DNA of 64,000 nucleotides, taken from positions 7,505,001 to 7,569,000 of the forward strand of contig CM034409.1 of assembly GCA_019925095.2 (NCBI GenBank), written 5' to 3'. This document shows positions 1 to 10,230 of this stretch, one piece after another. Position 1 is the stretch's first letter. Every line of letters starts with the position of its first letter. The notes under the pieces were generated by a model. The model was not told the origin of the DNA. It ran no database searches and saw only the letters and a list, made by a program, of their open reading frames with translations. The DNA comes from Dendrolimus kikuchii. Its lineage: Eukaryota; Arthropoda; Insecta; Lepidoptera; Lasiocampidae. The position numbers were made by a program, and so were the translations under genes.

Positions 1-391
1 TATCTATTTGATCATCTTGGCTGCTTCTTTCTATAAGACGCTGACTGTACACCGCTTCGCAACGTGTTAATGCTGTAAAGGAGAAGAAGCGGCAAGAAAC
101 TCCCCAGCAACACGTCTAGCTAAATATTGTTTTTCTTTATATTTCATATTCTATTTATATCTCAAATCCTTTTTTTTTATAAGTTTTGTACCGAAGTATG
201 TTACAGAATTACTTTTTGAAGAATTAATGGAGTTGTAGCAAACAATGCATACTCAATAAGATCAAGACAATAAAAGGAAAGAAAAATAATGTTATAGTTA
301 TAATAATGACATGACGTACTAAAATGTTATGCTGCAGTATGTCTCCATAAATTCCTTACAAGCTTGGCAAGATAAAAACGTTATACAGAAT
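1..391. other. AT-rich stretch, no gene seen
   Basis: No open frame or splice-flanked exon is evident. Positions about 55-115 (ending in AAGAAACTCCCCAGCAACACG-like sequence) resemble a short motif at 54165-54210, so this is probably an eroded repeat. A short (GA)n run lies near 400. Confidence 0.35.
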
Positions 392-787
392 TTAGTATAA
401 GAGAGAGAGAGAATTTAGTATAAATGAATTTTTGTCATTTAAGTATTCTTCCATAGTGTAGTTTCCTCTTTTTAGCAAGATGCTTTTTAATTTAGTTTTA
501 AATTTAGTGAAAGGCAGATCTAACATTTCATTTGAAATCTTATTGAAGAAGCGTATACCAACCCTCAAGAAAGAGTACAGTACTTTTTGCAATCTAAAAG
601 ATGGAAATATCAGTCTATCACAGTGCCTGGTGTTGAAATTGTGTACATCGTTATACTGCTTGTAGGCACTCAAATTATTGAGCATATAAATTATATTATT
701 AAAAATATATTGGCAGGCAACCGTAGCGGTTCTTAAGTATAAAGAAGTACTTAGTATGCCAACAGTGGTAAAGCACTCATTATACAC
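392..787 (-). pseudogene. C-terminal fragment of a LINE reverse transcriptase (CR1/Jockey-like)
   Basis: The minus strand is open for about 131 codons. It contains the pattern typical of insect LINE ORF2 tails: HNFNTRH, then RLQKVLYSF, FFNKISNEM, and a closing EEYLND. No AUG is at the upstream end, where an in-frame TAG sits just before the fragment, so this is a 5'-truncated remnant and not a gene. The clade assignment is from remembered tail patterns only. Confidence 0.7.
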
Positions 788-1015
788 ACCCTACTTAGTG
801 GATGCGGTAGCTGGATAAGATAAATCTATCCCAGTAGAACTGTTTAATTAATTACTAACATATTACAGTGCGAGCCCCTGGGTGTCGTACATAAGGCTAA
901 CTTCGGCACCTGCGCGTCAAATGCGGACTTTGAGCCCTAAATTTTGAGATGCGGTCACACTGGTAGCGAATAACCTTCAACTCTCATCGTAGATAATTTA
1001 TGTACATTACATAAA

Positions 1016-1151
1016 GACGAGCGTGCATGACAAGAGTTATGAATGTCAAAGAAGCAAGTGAGGTGTGTAAGAATAAGCCTAAATGGCGCTTTGTTGTTCG
1101 TGCCTACCCCGCAAGGAAACTGGTGTGAAGTTATGTATGTATGTATGTATG
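1016..1151 (+). mobile_element. 5'-truncated RTE-like LINE insertion with (ATGT)n tail
   Basis: Encodes the last residues of the family ORF2 (RVMNVKEASEVCKNKPKW) and then the 3' end GTGAAGTTATGTATGTATG. It is bounded by an 8-bp target duplication TACATAAA at 1008-1015 and 1152-1159. The same 3' end occurs at 9357, 29040, 34191 and 39258. Confidence 0.8.
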
Positions 1152-1374
1152 TACATAAATATCTAAACTATGCGCTTATGCCCTAACTCCGTGTTTATCT
1201 GTCTTCATCACAGCTAATTCTCAGAAAACACCATAGCTCAATTGTATATGTGCTTCTGACTATATGTGAAAAGCACATATATAATTCAGCGACAATTATA
1301 TAAGTATGTACTTGTCATATATGGTGAAAAGCACATATGTGCTTCATTTAATTTATAAATTAAACTATCAGTGC

Positions 1375-1560
1375 CCGAGATTTCATCCGCGTGGAATATT
1401 TTTCGCGAAACCCTAAAAAAGAAGCCTAAGTTACTCCTTATAACATCAGCTATCTGCCAGTGAAAGTCTAGTCAAAATCGGACCTGCCGTTTCAGAGATT
1501 ACCCGGAACATCCAGACAGATGGACAGACAGACAAAATTTTTAAAAATTATATCAAAACT
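1375..1560 (-). mobile_element. Helitron-like fragment
   Basis: Read on the minus strand it carries the widespread lepidopteran motif of CTGAAACGGC...CCGATTTTGACTAG followed by a CGCGGATGAAATCTCGGGC end. A related, opposite-orientation copy lies at 54415-54660. Confidence 0.45.
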
Positions 1561-1723
1561 ATCTATAATTTTGATACAATTGGGTTCAATTTTAATCTTA
1601 CAAGTAAACCGCACATAAATTGCGTAAACCCCTTTTTTCAACCCCGAATCACACGCTAACGAATGAAGATGGTACTTACCAGACGCCTTCGTGCGTGGAG
1701 TTCAGCTAGGCCTAGCACTTGCA

Positions 1724-2056
1724 CAGATTGCCCCACGCCTAGTGAGACTGAAGATGCCGGGTGATAAAAGTAGTCCCCCGGCAGTGGAAGAGGCCTCGCG
1801 AGGCCCACGCCTGCCACGACTGCGGAGAGGCTAGGTCATATACCCGTAGCCCGTATAAGGCGAAGGACGGAACACCCAGGGCTTTTAGTGGGCATCCCTA
1901 ACCGGGGAGTGGCAATCTCATGGCACTAGTTATGACTGGGCAGGCTAGTGCCACCCCCGATCTGGCGAATCCCACACTCGGGTCGCGAATTACCCCTTAG
2001 CCTTCTGTGCGTGTCGCGGCTTAGTCCTCAAACGGATTTCCCCTGGCTAAAAAAAA
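1724..2056 (+). mobile_element. 5'-truncated poly(A) LINE insertion
   Basis: A 333-bp GC-rich insert ends in a run of A residues and is flanked by a perfect 16-bp duplication, AGGCCTAGCACTTGCA, at 1708-1723 and 2057-2072. These are hallmarks of target-primed reverse transcription. No open frame remains, so the clade was not determined; it is not the 3' end of the Jockey element at 22-27 kb. Confidence 0.8.
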
Positions 2057-2267
2057 AGGCCTAGCACTTGCAAACCACTGGTTTTTTGTTATATTTATAA
2101 ACGAATTCAATGTTTCTGTTTGGTATTAATGATTATTAGGTATCCGTTTTGGTTTTTGCGAAACGCACAGGTTGCAATGGTCGACTCATTACTACTGATT
2201 TTTAACCGCTCAACGCCATCTAGCGTTGGCTTTCCCAAGCCCCTATATCTGCGACGATGTAATCGAG

Positions 2268-2480
2268 GCAAAAGAAAGAAAGAAAAACTTTATTTGAAGA
2301 AATAGCGACGTAATTACATTCCTTATACATTTTCATACACAGAGAATATTTTGAGAATTTGTACGCCGCATTTTTAGAAAACAAAGTTTGCACTCAGCAT
2401 GTGGCTGTGCCGGAATTATATCCGACACAACGCCGATTTTCAATGGAAACCTTCCTTTTGGCGTAAGACCAAAACGACCC
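2268..2480 (-). mobile_element. LINE 3' end fragment with (CTTT)n tail, family E
   Basis: Starts with GAAAGAAAGAAA (tail on minus strand) and contains a TCAGCGC-like hairpin segment (GCTGTGCCGGAATTATATCC). The same arrangement is seen at 7290-7480, and related pieces occur at 31850, 44920 and 58990. Confidence 0.5.
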
Positions 2481-2815
2481 AAGTTTGTTAATTTAATAAT
2501 AATAATTATTAATAAAACTAATTCTACTTATGTAATATTTAATTAGTAAAATAAATGAATAAATTTTAATACAACCAACAGTAAATACGTTACTTGAAAA
2601 TTAAAATAAATACTCGTGTAACAACTTGTATCGAATCATTTATCCGAATACAATTCGCTAGAAAGCTGGTCGAGTATTACCACATTCTGTGTGCCTTGTC
2701 ACTGACATGAGGCAACAAATGACATTTTACTTCATAACCTATAAAATATTGAATGCGTTATTTTACTGTAAAGATATGAAATGTTTAATATATTTTATAT
2801 TTCCACTCTATATAC

Positions 2816-3409
2816 TGTTACGAATTTAGCAGGACTCGAATTAAAATGCCGTTAGAATTACTATAGAGTTTATTAGAACTATACAAACACGTATAACACA
2901 GGTACAAATATAACCGAACACAACAAATCCAAACGTAATGCAGAAGGTCGTAATTCAATAAAACGCACAAAGTCCGTCACTAATAGATTCCCGAATGTAC
3001 ACACGTCTCGCCTTGATCATGGTTCTCGTTCGACTGCTCCCCATCAGGCCGTCGTTTTATATCACACAAATAAAAATGTGCCCGTATCGTAGTCGACGTA
3101 ATCCGCAACACCTGGCTAATGATTCGGCCGCAAGCGGCCATAAACGAGTACAATAAAACAATGGGTTGTTCTCTAGAAACGTATGCCAATAAATAAGTAA
3201 ATAAGAGAAGACGAACATAAAAGAATTACAATTAGTTCAAATGGCGACCGGTAATAAAATGTGTTTTTACAGATATGCAGGTGAAATTCTCGTATATTCA
3301 AACTAATTTTAGATGAACATAAGTGGAAAATAAACTAACTTAAAAAAGTAAAATTAAATACTAAAAAGTATTTGTGAAATTTGTTTTTGTCGGAACCTAA
3401 GTTGTAACA
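2816..3409 (-). mobile_element. Solo LTR of a Ty3/Gypsy-type retrotransposon
   Basis: The 594-bp unit begins TGTTACGAATTT and ends GTTGTAACA (TG...CA, inverted TGTTAC/GTAACA), with a perfect 4-bp duplication ATAC at 2812-2815 and 3410-3413. Read on the minus strand it has a TATAAAA box (about 3055-3061) and then an AATAAA signal (2869-2874), in correct promoter-to-polyadenylation order. No internal region flanks it, so it is a recombination product. A related LTR starts at 5684. Confidence 0.85.
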
Positions 3410-3796
3410 ATACTATATAGGCCGTACACATGACAAAAGAATACATTAAACGATCGATGAAGTTGGTACAACCGTATATACTTTCATATGCATTTAGTAA
3501 ATAGCTATTATTTCGACATTACAAACCGACACTTAAATTTTATTTATCAGTATAGATAGGTAAGTAATCAAAAATATGGAGCACATTACCATTACCATTC
3601 ACAATCTTATAAATATTTTATCACAGCTGATGGTCTGAAAACCATTCAGCTCTTTATTCTAAACATCAGTATTAACATGACAAGGTATCTGAACTCTCGT
3701 GATCTAGATATCAAATAAGTCATTTAAGACTTGATATAGTGGTGTATATTTGAAATAGTGTTACCTAGTCAACGAAAAAATCTAGGCTTATGTATA

Positions 3797-4986
3797 CAGG
3801 TCGAATTTTTCAAATAGGCCTTAAGGGCCAAATCTTAAACTATGATGAATAGTGAAAAACACACAAAGCAGTCTAGATGCAGATTTTGACGAAAAGTAAA
3901 GTGGTGTCATTAGATTTTTGAAAAATCTATTATTCTTGTTAGGAATCAAATCAACTGATTTTGGAAAAATAGATCAATTTCTGTGAAGGCATGTCAAACG
4001 GCAAACCAAGAGAAAGGGTTGTTTTTGAACAAAATGTTCTATTTTCCATACATTAAAAACAAAATGTGCATAACAATTAAGGCAACGAGGCCGACAGCTC
4101 AAAATTATGCTGTGTCAAGAAGAGCTGACATAGCGCTGATTTTCAGTTGCAGCCTCCACTAAATTATAAGTGACCCAAAGATGTGATGTTCTCATTAACA
4201 TTCGTGAAGTGAATTGAAATCAATGGTAACTGAAATACTAATATCAAAAACTTAACATTATAAAAATGATTATGTGTATAAATACATTATGAGAAATATC
4301 TCGTTCTTTATTATATTATAAATTTAATGCTTAAAACTTAAAATGAGGTGAGATTTAATTTATATATGGAAAATAGAACAATTTATTCAAAAACAACCCT
4401 GTTGCAGATAGAGTGCACCCCTTTGACCCACCCGCCAGAGCACACCTCTCCGCGCCTCGCATACCGCCCTCGCCCATAGCTCGCACAATTAGCAGCTAGC
4501 CGTTGGACGAAACGTGGGATATCGAAGCAGCCTTAGACGCCGGAAAGCTCACTTGCCCTCACTTGCTCATTCACTTCACATTGCTCACATACAATAGCAC
4601 CAATACGCACTCTTTGTATTTATTTCTTCTATGTATAGTTTAGTTATAAATAACGCCAATAATAATAGTCATATAGTCCGCATCGAGTTTTATTTTAAAA
4701 GAAGCAACTGCCACCAATAAACCCTTTTCCTTAGTTTACTGTTTAACATTCCTCCACAGAAATTAATCCTTACTAACTACCCTATAATTCGATATAATAA
4801 TACATGCTAGGTGTATTTTTTTCGAAACTACCCGATTCAATTCCTGACAAGGGTAATTGACTTTTCAAAAATCTAAGGATACCATTTTAGTTTTCGTCAA
4901 AATCAGCTTCGATGCCCTTTGAGTGTTTTTCGCTATTACCTATAGTTTAGTACTTGCCCTTGAAGGCCCACTTGAAAAGTCACCTG
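3797..4986. mobile_element. 1.19-kb non-autonomous DNA transposon with ~200-bp terminal inverted repeats
   Basis: The left end (from CAGGTCGAATTTTTCAA, 3797) is matched in inverted orientation by the right end (TTGAAAAGTCACCTG, to 4986). The inverted similarity continues inward about 200 bp through the segments TTTGACGAAAA and AGATTTTTGAAAA. TA dinucleotides flank both ends, consistent with a Tc1/mariner-type target. There is no transposase frame. A second inverted-repeat unit is nested at 4015-4400. Confidence 0.7.
4015..4400. mobile_element. Nested inverted-repeat (MITE-like) element
   Basis: Ends AGGGTTGTTTTTGAA... and the inverted ...TTCAAAAACAACCCT match over about 36 bp with two differences, ending in TCTATTTTCCATA. 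The interior (4080-4165) holds a family-E-like LINE 3' fragment. I could not define a target duplication. Confidence 0.55.
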
Positions 4987-5683
4987 TATATTTAAATCGA
5001 TTAAGTGTGAGCAGCCCTCTGGTGGTATATTACAGTAAGTACGAAAATATAAAAATGTTATTTTGTTGTGTTCTTTTACATGCATTAGTTTGAGCAAATT
5101 AAATATTTCTCAAGTGCCAAAAAGGATCGATATTACTGGTAATGCTAAGAAATTTCCGGGCTGGCAGTCCTAGTTCCAAAACACTCTCAACGGGCATCCA
5201 TATTACTTCATTTACATAACGATCCTAAAAAACAACCAGTAACCTATTTCGTATTGCTTTTCTTTTTGAGTATACAAATTTAATTTTGAGAATTCAATAC
5301 ATATTAGTGGACGATTATAGCTACTTGTCATGAAATAGATTTTTCACTTATCTTCGTTCAAGCCATAACGAACTTGGCCTCAAAACATGTGATTTTTATA
5401 CATTTCGAAAAGTCGAACAAATGCCTTTATTACAAAGATCTCACGCTGCTATTAATGGTAGTAAAATGAAATATATGTAGATTACACACAGATACTATAC
5501 TAGTAAAACTTCAGTAAAAAAATATTGTTTAGAAAATTATTTAAATAGGGGAATGCTATGATAACAGAGCTCTGATACTGTTTTTGAAATGAATCATTTT
5601 TAATATCCATCGAACTTGTAAATGTATAACTGTCTGGATATTTTAGCTTTTATCCGTGACTTCCATCGCGTAGAAAAAACATT
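4987..5683. other. AT-rich stretch, nothing recognised
   Basis: No coding frame, tRNA or repeat shared with the rest of the window was seen here. Confidence 0.3.
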
Positions 5684-6310
5684 TGTTACGAATTTGTACA
5701 ATGTGAGTTTAAAATGCCTTCGGAAATATCACAAAGTTTATTAGAAGTACACACGTAATTCACAGTTAGTACAAGTACAATCAAATACAAAAAGACCAAT
5801 CCGTAAAGCAGGAAATTCGTAATGACATAAATCGCACAAAAGCCGTTGTTGCAAGATACTCGCTTTGAAAGTACACTAGGTAAGTCCTCAATCGCAGTTG
5901 AAACCCAACCAACTCAGTCCCCGACTGATCGACCTTATATATTTGTAAACAGCCCACTAGTGTTTGGAATTCGCAATTTAAAAGCTTTATTATGGGCTTC
6001 TGAGAATTTGCAATGAAAATTCAAACAATAGAAAAGAAGGATTTATGTCGTCTTACCTAGGCGTACAAAGGGATTAACGCAGACAATAGAAAAATCAAAT
6101 ACGAAAGGGTAATAAAACATATGTATAGGATTGGTTATCGCTTTGCAAAAAAAATTATATTTTTTTAGTGATATTAGTAAGTACGTAAGTACTTCAAAGT
6201 ACCTAATGACAAATACCTGGAATGCCATCTAGCAAGAAGAAGATGAAACTAACAACGAGAGCATTTATAATCCATTTCTAAAATTTTATATAAACTTGCC
6301 GTGTCTATAC
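5684..6310 (-). mobile_element. Second LTR related to the 2816-3409 solo LTR (right end uncertain)
   Basis: Begins TGTTACGAATTTG, then has the same order of motifs as the first LTR: AAAATGCC, a TTTATTAGAA polyadenylation segment, TTCGTAAT, and a TATATAAGG box on the minus strand near 5935-5942. The remainder has diverged and no clean GTAACA end is visible. The boundary at about 6310 is a guess based on a possible CATT duplication (5680-5683 and 6310-6313). Confidence 0.55.
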
Positions 6311-6319
6311 ATTGTAGCT

Positions 6320-6480
6320 ATTAAAAAAAACAACTGGAACAGACTATAGAAACTACGAAGAACACGATTTCATGTCTGTTGTCTGTTTATCAGTTTGTTC
6401 AGGATTCACGTAAAAACTACCAGGCCGATTTCGATGCGGTTTTCGCTGATCGACATAATATAATTTTTTTTAAAGAAGGT
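6320..6480 (+). mobile_element. Repeat fragment shared with 33300-33440
   Basis: ACAACTGGAAC-AGACTATA...TGTCTGTTTAT followed by a CCGATTTCGATGCGGTTTTC segment. The order is the same as at 33300-33440; the second part is the Helitron-like CCGATTTCGATGCGG block also seen reversed near 10080 and 35500. Confidence 0.45.
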
Positions 6481-6529
6481 TTATATATTTATATGCTAGT
6501 TTTTGCCCGTGGCTTCTTTTTTTTATTTT

Positions 6530-6845
6530 ATTTTTTTATTGCAGGATTTCAGCAGACAGGCAGACGGCCCACTTGATGGAAAGCGGTTGCCATCGCCTAT
6601 GGAAATTTACAACACCAAAGGTGATACAAATGCGCTGCTTGCTCTCTTAAGGGAGACTGGAACCTGGTCACTAATGCCGGAACACAACCCAAGGTTGTTA
6701 TGGCGACATACTTTAGACCAGGGGTTGGTAGTCATCCAGTCGAGCAGATGCCCTACCACCTGGCTGTGGGTTGTTTTATCGCCTCTTACGACAGGCCGCC
6801 CGACCACAGGAAATTGTATTCTTTGTCCGTTCCTGCACGGATAAA
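6530..6845 (-). mobile_element. ~300-bp dispersed SINE-like repeat (family A)
   Basis: Poly(T) on the left (A-rich tail on minus strand) is followed by GCAGACAGGCAGACGGCCCA, CATCGCCTATGGA, GGTTGTTATGGCG and TCGCCTCTTACGACAGGC, ending near CCGTTCCTGCACGGAT. About a dozen copies in both orientations occur in this window. It encodes nothing; open frames across it are accidental. It could be a SINE or the 3' end of a LINE. Confidence 0.8.
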
Positions 6846-7289
6846 AATCTCGCAATATATAAGTTTTTACGTAAGTAAAACAGAGCCACTTACTAAGGTT
6901 TGTCAATTTGAAAATTCTGGTTACTAATACTATGCGTGTTACACAATAAATATTCATGAAATTAACAAAAAAAATATCAATATAATCATGAACTAAAGGT
7001 AATTTTCTATATTAACAAAAAAATAAAATTATGTCCGCCATGATACAGGCCCAAGCTTTACGACCTTTGATGACTCAGTTTAATCCGTCGGGTTATTAGT
7101 ACATTCACAGTGACAACCCTATTTTATTAGTTTGTTTATTTGTTTGCACAAGTTAAGCTAGATGTTGGAACAACAAGCCGTAAATTTACGAGCGTTTGCA
7201 GTGTATCACGTCAATTTTGACTGAAGGCCAAATAACAAAAAAGGAAATAACAAGTCATGAACTTCACGTTTGGGTTTTGAGGTCTAATA
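6846..7289. other. AT-rich stretch, nothing recognised
   Basis: No coding frame or repeat boundary was identified between the family A copy and the following LINE tail. Confidence 0.3.
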
Positions 7290-7480
7290 AAGAAAGCAGA
7301 AAGAAAGAAAATGTTTATTTCTAAAAATGCGACACCTAACAATAATTTATAATAATAAATAATAGTAATAAAAAGTGTGCCGCAATTGGCGAAATGAGGT
7401 TGGCACTCAGTATTTTGCTGTGCCGAAACATAGTCCGACACAGCACTAATTTTCAGTGCCCTCCTCCTTAGTCACAAGTA
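7290..7480 (-). mobile_element. LINE 3' end fragment, family E
   Basis: GAAAGAAAGAAAATG tail (minus strand), then TTGGCACTCAG and a GCTGTGCCG/CGACACAGC hairpin segment, in the same order as 2268-2480. Confidence 0.5.
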
Positions 7481-7801
7481 ATGCGACCCAGGGTAAAAAC
7501 AAGCACAATTTCATTAAATTATAGTCAACGTATACGTAAAACGAATAATAACAATGAAAAAAAAATTGAAAACAATGATACCACAATAAAAAATAAAGAT
7601 AAGTACCTAAAAATAAATAAACCTAAATAAAGCACTTACAGCACATGTGAACCATGTGGTTGAGCTGTATGGATTTTGTTATCAGTTACAACATATTATT
7701 CTAAATGTAAGTAAATTATCTGACCTTTGATAATATATAATAAACCAATATAATTGCCTAGATATAGTGATAATCAACATTATTAAGATAAATAAGGTAT
7801 A

Positions 7802-8228
7802 TCTATAGAAATATAAAAGAAAGTCGTGTTAGTTACACTATAACTCAAGAAGGGCTGTACCGATTTGGCTGATAATTGGTGGAGTGGTAGCTTAGAACCA
7901 GGAGACGGACATAGGATACTTTTTATCCCGTTGGAACTGGGGCCTAGAATCCTCCTAATCACCGGGACCGATTTTGGTGATTTTGTTTTTGTGTGTTTCA
8001 GTGGGTCCCCGGATGATTTAGATTCATAATTAGAACCGGTAGGTGGCGCGGAGATCGGGTTCTAGAATCCTCCTAATCACCTGGAGCGATTTTGATGATT
8101 TTATTTTTGTGTGTTTGAGTGGGTCCTCGGATGGTTTAAATCCACAATTGGAACCGGTAGGTGTCGCTGGGATCGGGTCCTAGATTTTTATTTTTTCAGA
8201 GCAGGACAACGTCTGCCGGGGCCGCTAG
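7802..8228 (+). mobile_element. Short non-autonomous Helitron with internal duplication
   Basis: Starts TCTATAG after an A and ends CTAG (8225-8228) before a T, the Helitron insertion signature. A short hairpin (GCAGGAC-AAC-GTCTGC) sits about 12 nt before the 3' end. Two consecutive 118-bp units (7948-8065 and 8066-8183) form an internal tandem duplication. Related 3' ends occur at 8995 and 61211. Confidence 0.8.
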
Positions 8229-8669
8229 TAAATGATAAATACTTTTTATATCTTTATAAATAAATTTATAACTTTATTAATATGAATAGTATATATTATA
8301 TTTGTTGATCTATGAACGTCATAAGTATTATTTTGTAAGTAATTAGTTTTTGATATATGTGGAGTCTTCTTTTTGCAACTTTAGTAGATTTCTTTTATAA
8401 TGAAATTTGAAAGAATGAATTGTTTTCAGGTCTCTTATGGGCGGAGGAGTATCATTCCAGCATTTAGTAGCAGTATATTTGAAACATGCTCTAATTACAT
8501 GTTATTATCATCATCGCCGCCCTATCGTTAATTTAGTAAGGACACAATGCCAACCCAGATGTATCCAGAATCTACTGTCTATTTTAAATACGACGGTATG
8601 GCTGACACATCCCATAGATTTTTTTAATATCTTAGACTTGACCTATAAATTAGATACAAATTTTAATTA
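8229..8669. other. Stretch without recognised feature
   Basis: AT-rich. A 96-codon open frame on the + strand (8437-8727) runs into a Helitron and has no domain I recognise, so it is treated as chance. Confidence 0.3.
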
Positions 8670-8995
8670 CCTATACTTACATTATACGGAGGAAAGATTT
8701 GTATTTTTGTATGTTTGTAACGAATAAACTCAAAAACTAGTGGCCCGATTTAAAAAATTCTTTCACCACTAGAATGCTACATTATCCCAAATTAATATAG
8801 GCTATATTTATTACTAGTGAAAATTAGGAATCCCTAATAAAACTTCAATAATGTAACTCGAGGTGTAATAATAAATTGTGTTTGAGTGAATCCGGGGATG
8901 GTTCAGATTCATAATTAGACACGGTAGGTGGCGTTGGAATCAGGTTCTAGATTTATATTTTTTCAGGACACGACAATGTCTGCCGAAACCGCTAG
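8670..8995 (+). mobile_element. Non-autonomous Helitron
   Basis: The 5' end resembles the widespread CTATACTAATATTATA start, with the AACTAGTGGCCCGATTT and AAAATTCTTTCA segments. The 3' part matches the 7802-8228 element (GTGAATCC-GGGGATGG, GGTAGGTGGCG, ACAATGTCTGCC) and ends CTAG at 8992-8995 before a T. Confidence 0.65.
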
Positions 8996-9006
8996 TATTA
9001 AAAAAA

Positions 9007-9560
9007 TGTGTGCTGGGACACATAGTAGAAGTGAAACTTCAACGGACAAGTGGAAAAACGAATGGCAACGAACAAGTGGCAAAACGAATCGCAACAAAAT
9101 TTGAACTTGAAGTTTTACGGGCAGATTGTTAATGTACTTGTTCAATTTGAAAACCTGCCCGTAAAACTTCAAGTTAAAATTTTGTTGCGATTCGTTTTGC
9201 CATTTGTCCGTTGTCATTCCTTTTTCCACTTGTCCGTTGAAGTTTCACTTCTACTATGTGTCCCAGCACACATTTCGATTTTTCGCAGGTTTGCTGCAAA
9301 TTATGATTTGGTTAGGTAGGGTACATTTCAATGAATGCGGTTTTTATTTAAACATACATACATACATACATAACTTCACGCCAGTTCCCAATTTATTTAA
9401 ACATATTTTATTTTATCAAACAAAAAAACTGAATTCGATCCGGAACCAAAAAACACATCCATAGACTACTCTAAATTTATGCCGCTCCTCCACGCGGACG
9501 TAACGCTTTTTCGTGACAAAAAAGGCCTAAGACCCCCCGTCTACATAGAAGTTTCACTTC
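9007..9560. mobile_element. Foldback element, copy 1 (hairpin plus body)
   Basis: Positions 9007-9124 and 9154-9272 are inverted repeats of about 118 bp with about five differences, separated by about 29 nt. The outer ends are TGTGTGCTGGGACACATAG. A body of about 290 bp follows and ends in GAAGTTTCACTTC (9548-9560). The same 13-mer, GAAGTGAAACTTC or its reverse, also lies near the outer end of each hairpin arm. Five other copies are in the window. No transposase is encoded. Confidence 0.8.
9357..9391 (-). mobile_element. 35-bp remnant insertion of the (ATGT)n-tailed RTE-like LINE
   Basis: The inserted bases read ATAACTTCACGCCAGTTCCC after CATACATA, which is exactly the reversed 3' terminus of the family. 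A perfect 14-bp duplication TTTATTTAAACATA flanks it (9343-9356 and 9392-9405). It interrupts the body of the foldback element. Confidence 0.85.
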
Positions 9561-9783
9561 AACAAATTAATAGTTCTTAATGTGTAAATGTGGCATTATA
9601 AATAAATTCACGATGTTTTTCTCTTTTCTCTTTATTAATTTGTGTACTCATAACACAAGCGTAATATTGTAACCTTGCTGATATTGATAAGCATAGATAG
9701 TAAATACAATATAGATAGACACAGTGTATCTATATGCAATGTATATACCTACATGTATGCATAATCTATATACATATTTAATA

Positions 9784-10200
9784 CTAGGATATGCTTGCGA
9801 CTTCGTCCACGCTGGACTTTAAATTCCCGCGGGATTCCCGGGACACAAGGTATCTCAGCATTAAAGAAAAGAATGTAAGCTGTCGTTTTAGTGGAAATCG
9901 TGTCAGAATAAGCCAATTTTTATGCATTCGAACAACATCAAACCGCTCCCGGGAAAATTACGGCGAGATTTCCGGGACATTATTATTAAATTATTTCCAG
10001 AAAATTCCCACGGCTTTCCTGGGACAAAAAGTAGCGCAGATTTTAAGTTTAACAATATACTGTTGACCAGCGAAAACCGCATCGAAATCGGCCAAGTAGT
10101 TTTTAAGTGAATCCCGAACAAAGTGGCAAACCAACAAACGGACAAACAGATAAGAAATCTAAAAAAAATTACATCGTGTTCTCCGTCCTTTATATAGTTT
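9784..10200 (-). mobile_element. Helitron-like element, minus orientation
   Basis: The left end is CTAG followed inward by the TGCTTGCGACTTCGTCCACG motif, i.e. a minus-strand 3' end GACGAAGTCGC...CTAG|T. The right part has CGCATCGAAATCGGCC and ATCGTGTTCTCCG. A second copy lies at 35105-35600. Confidence 0.6.
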
Positions 10201-10230
10201 ATTATAGCTGTTTAGCATTTTATAATATTA

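Noticed and set aside
2980..3189. 69-codon minus frame
   Set aside because: It lies inside the solo LTR across the promoter region.
6503..6957. Overlapping 113- and 116-codon frames; similar frames at 13675, 16619, 16636, 21282, 61780 and 61833
   Set aside because: They all fall in the non-coding family A repeat, recur in both orientations, and have no conserved start or length.
8963..9319. Mirror-image 88- and 89-codon frames with similar proteins on opposite strands
   Set aside because: They arise because the two arms of the foldback element are inverted copies; other copies break the frame.
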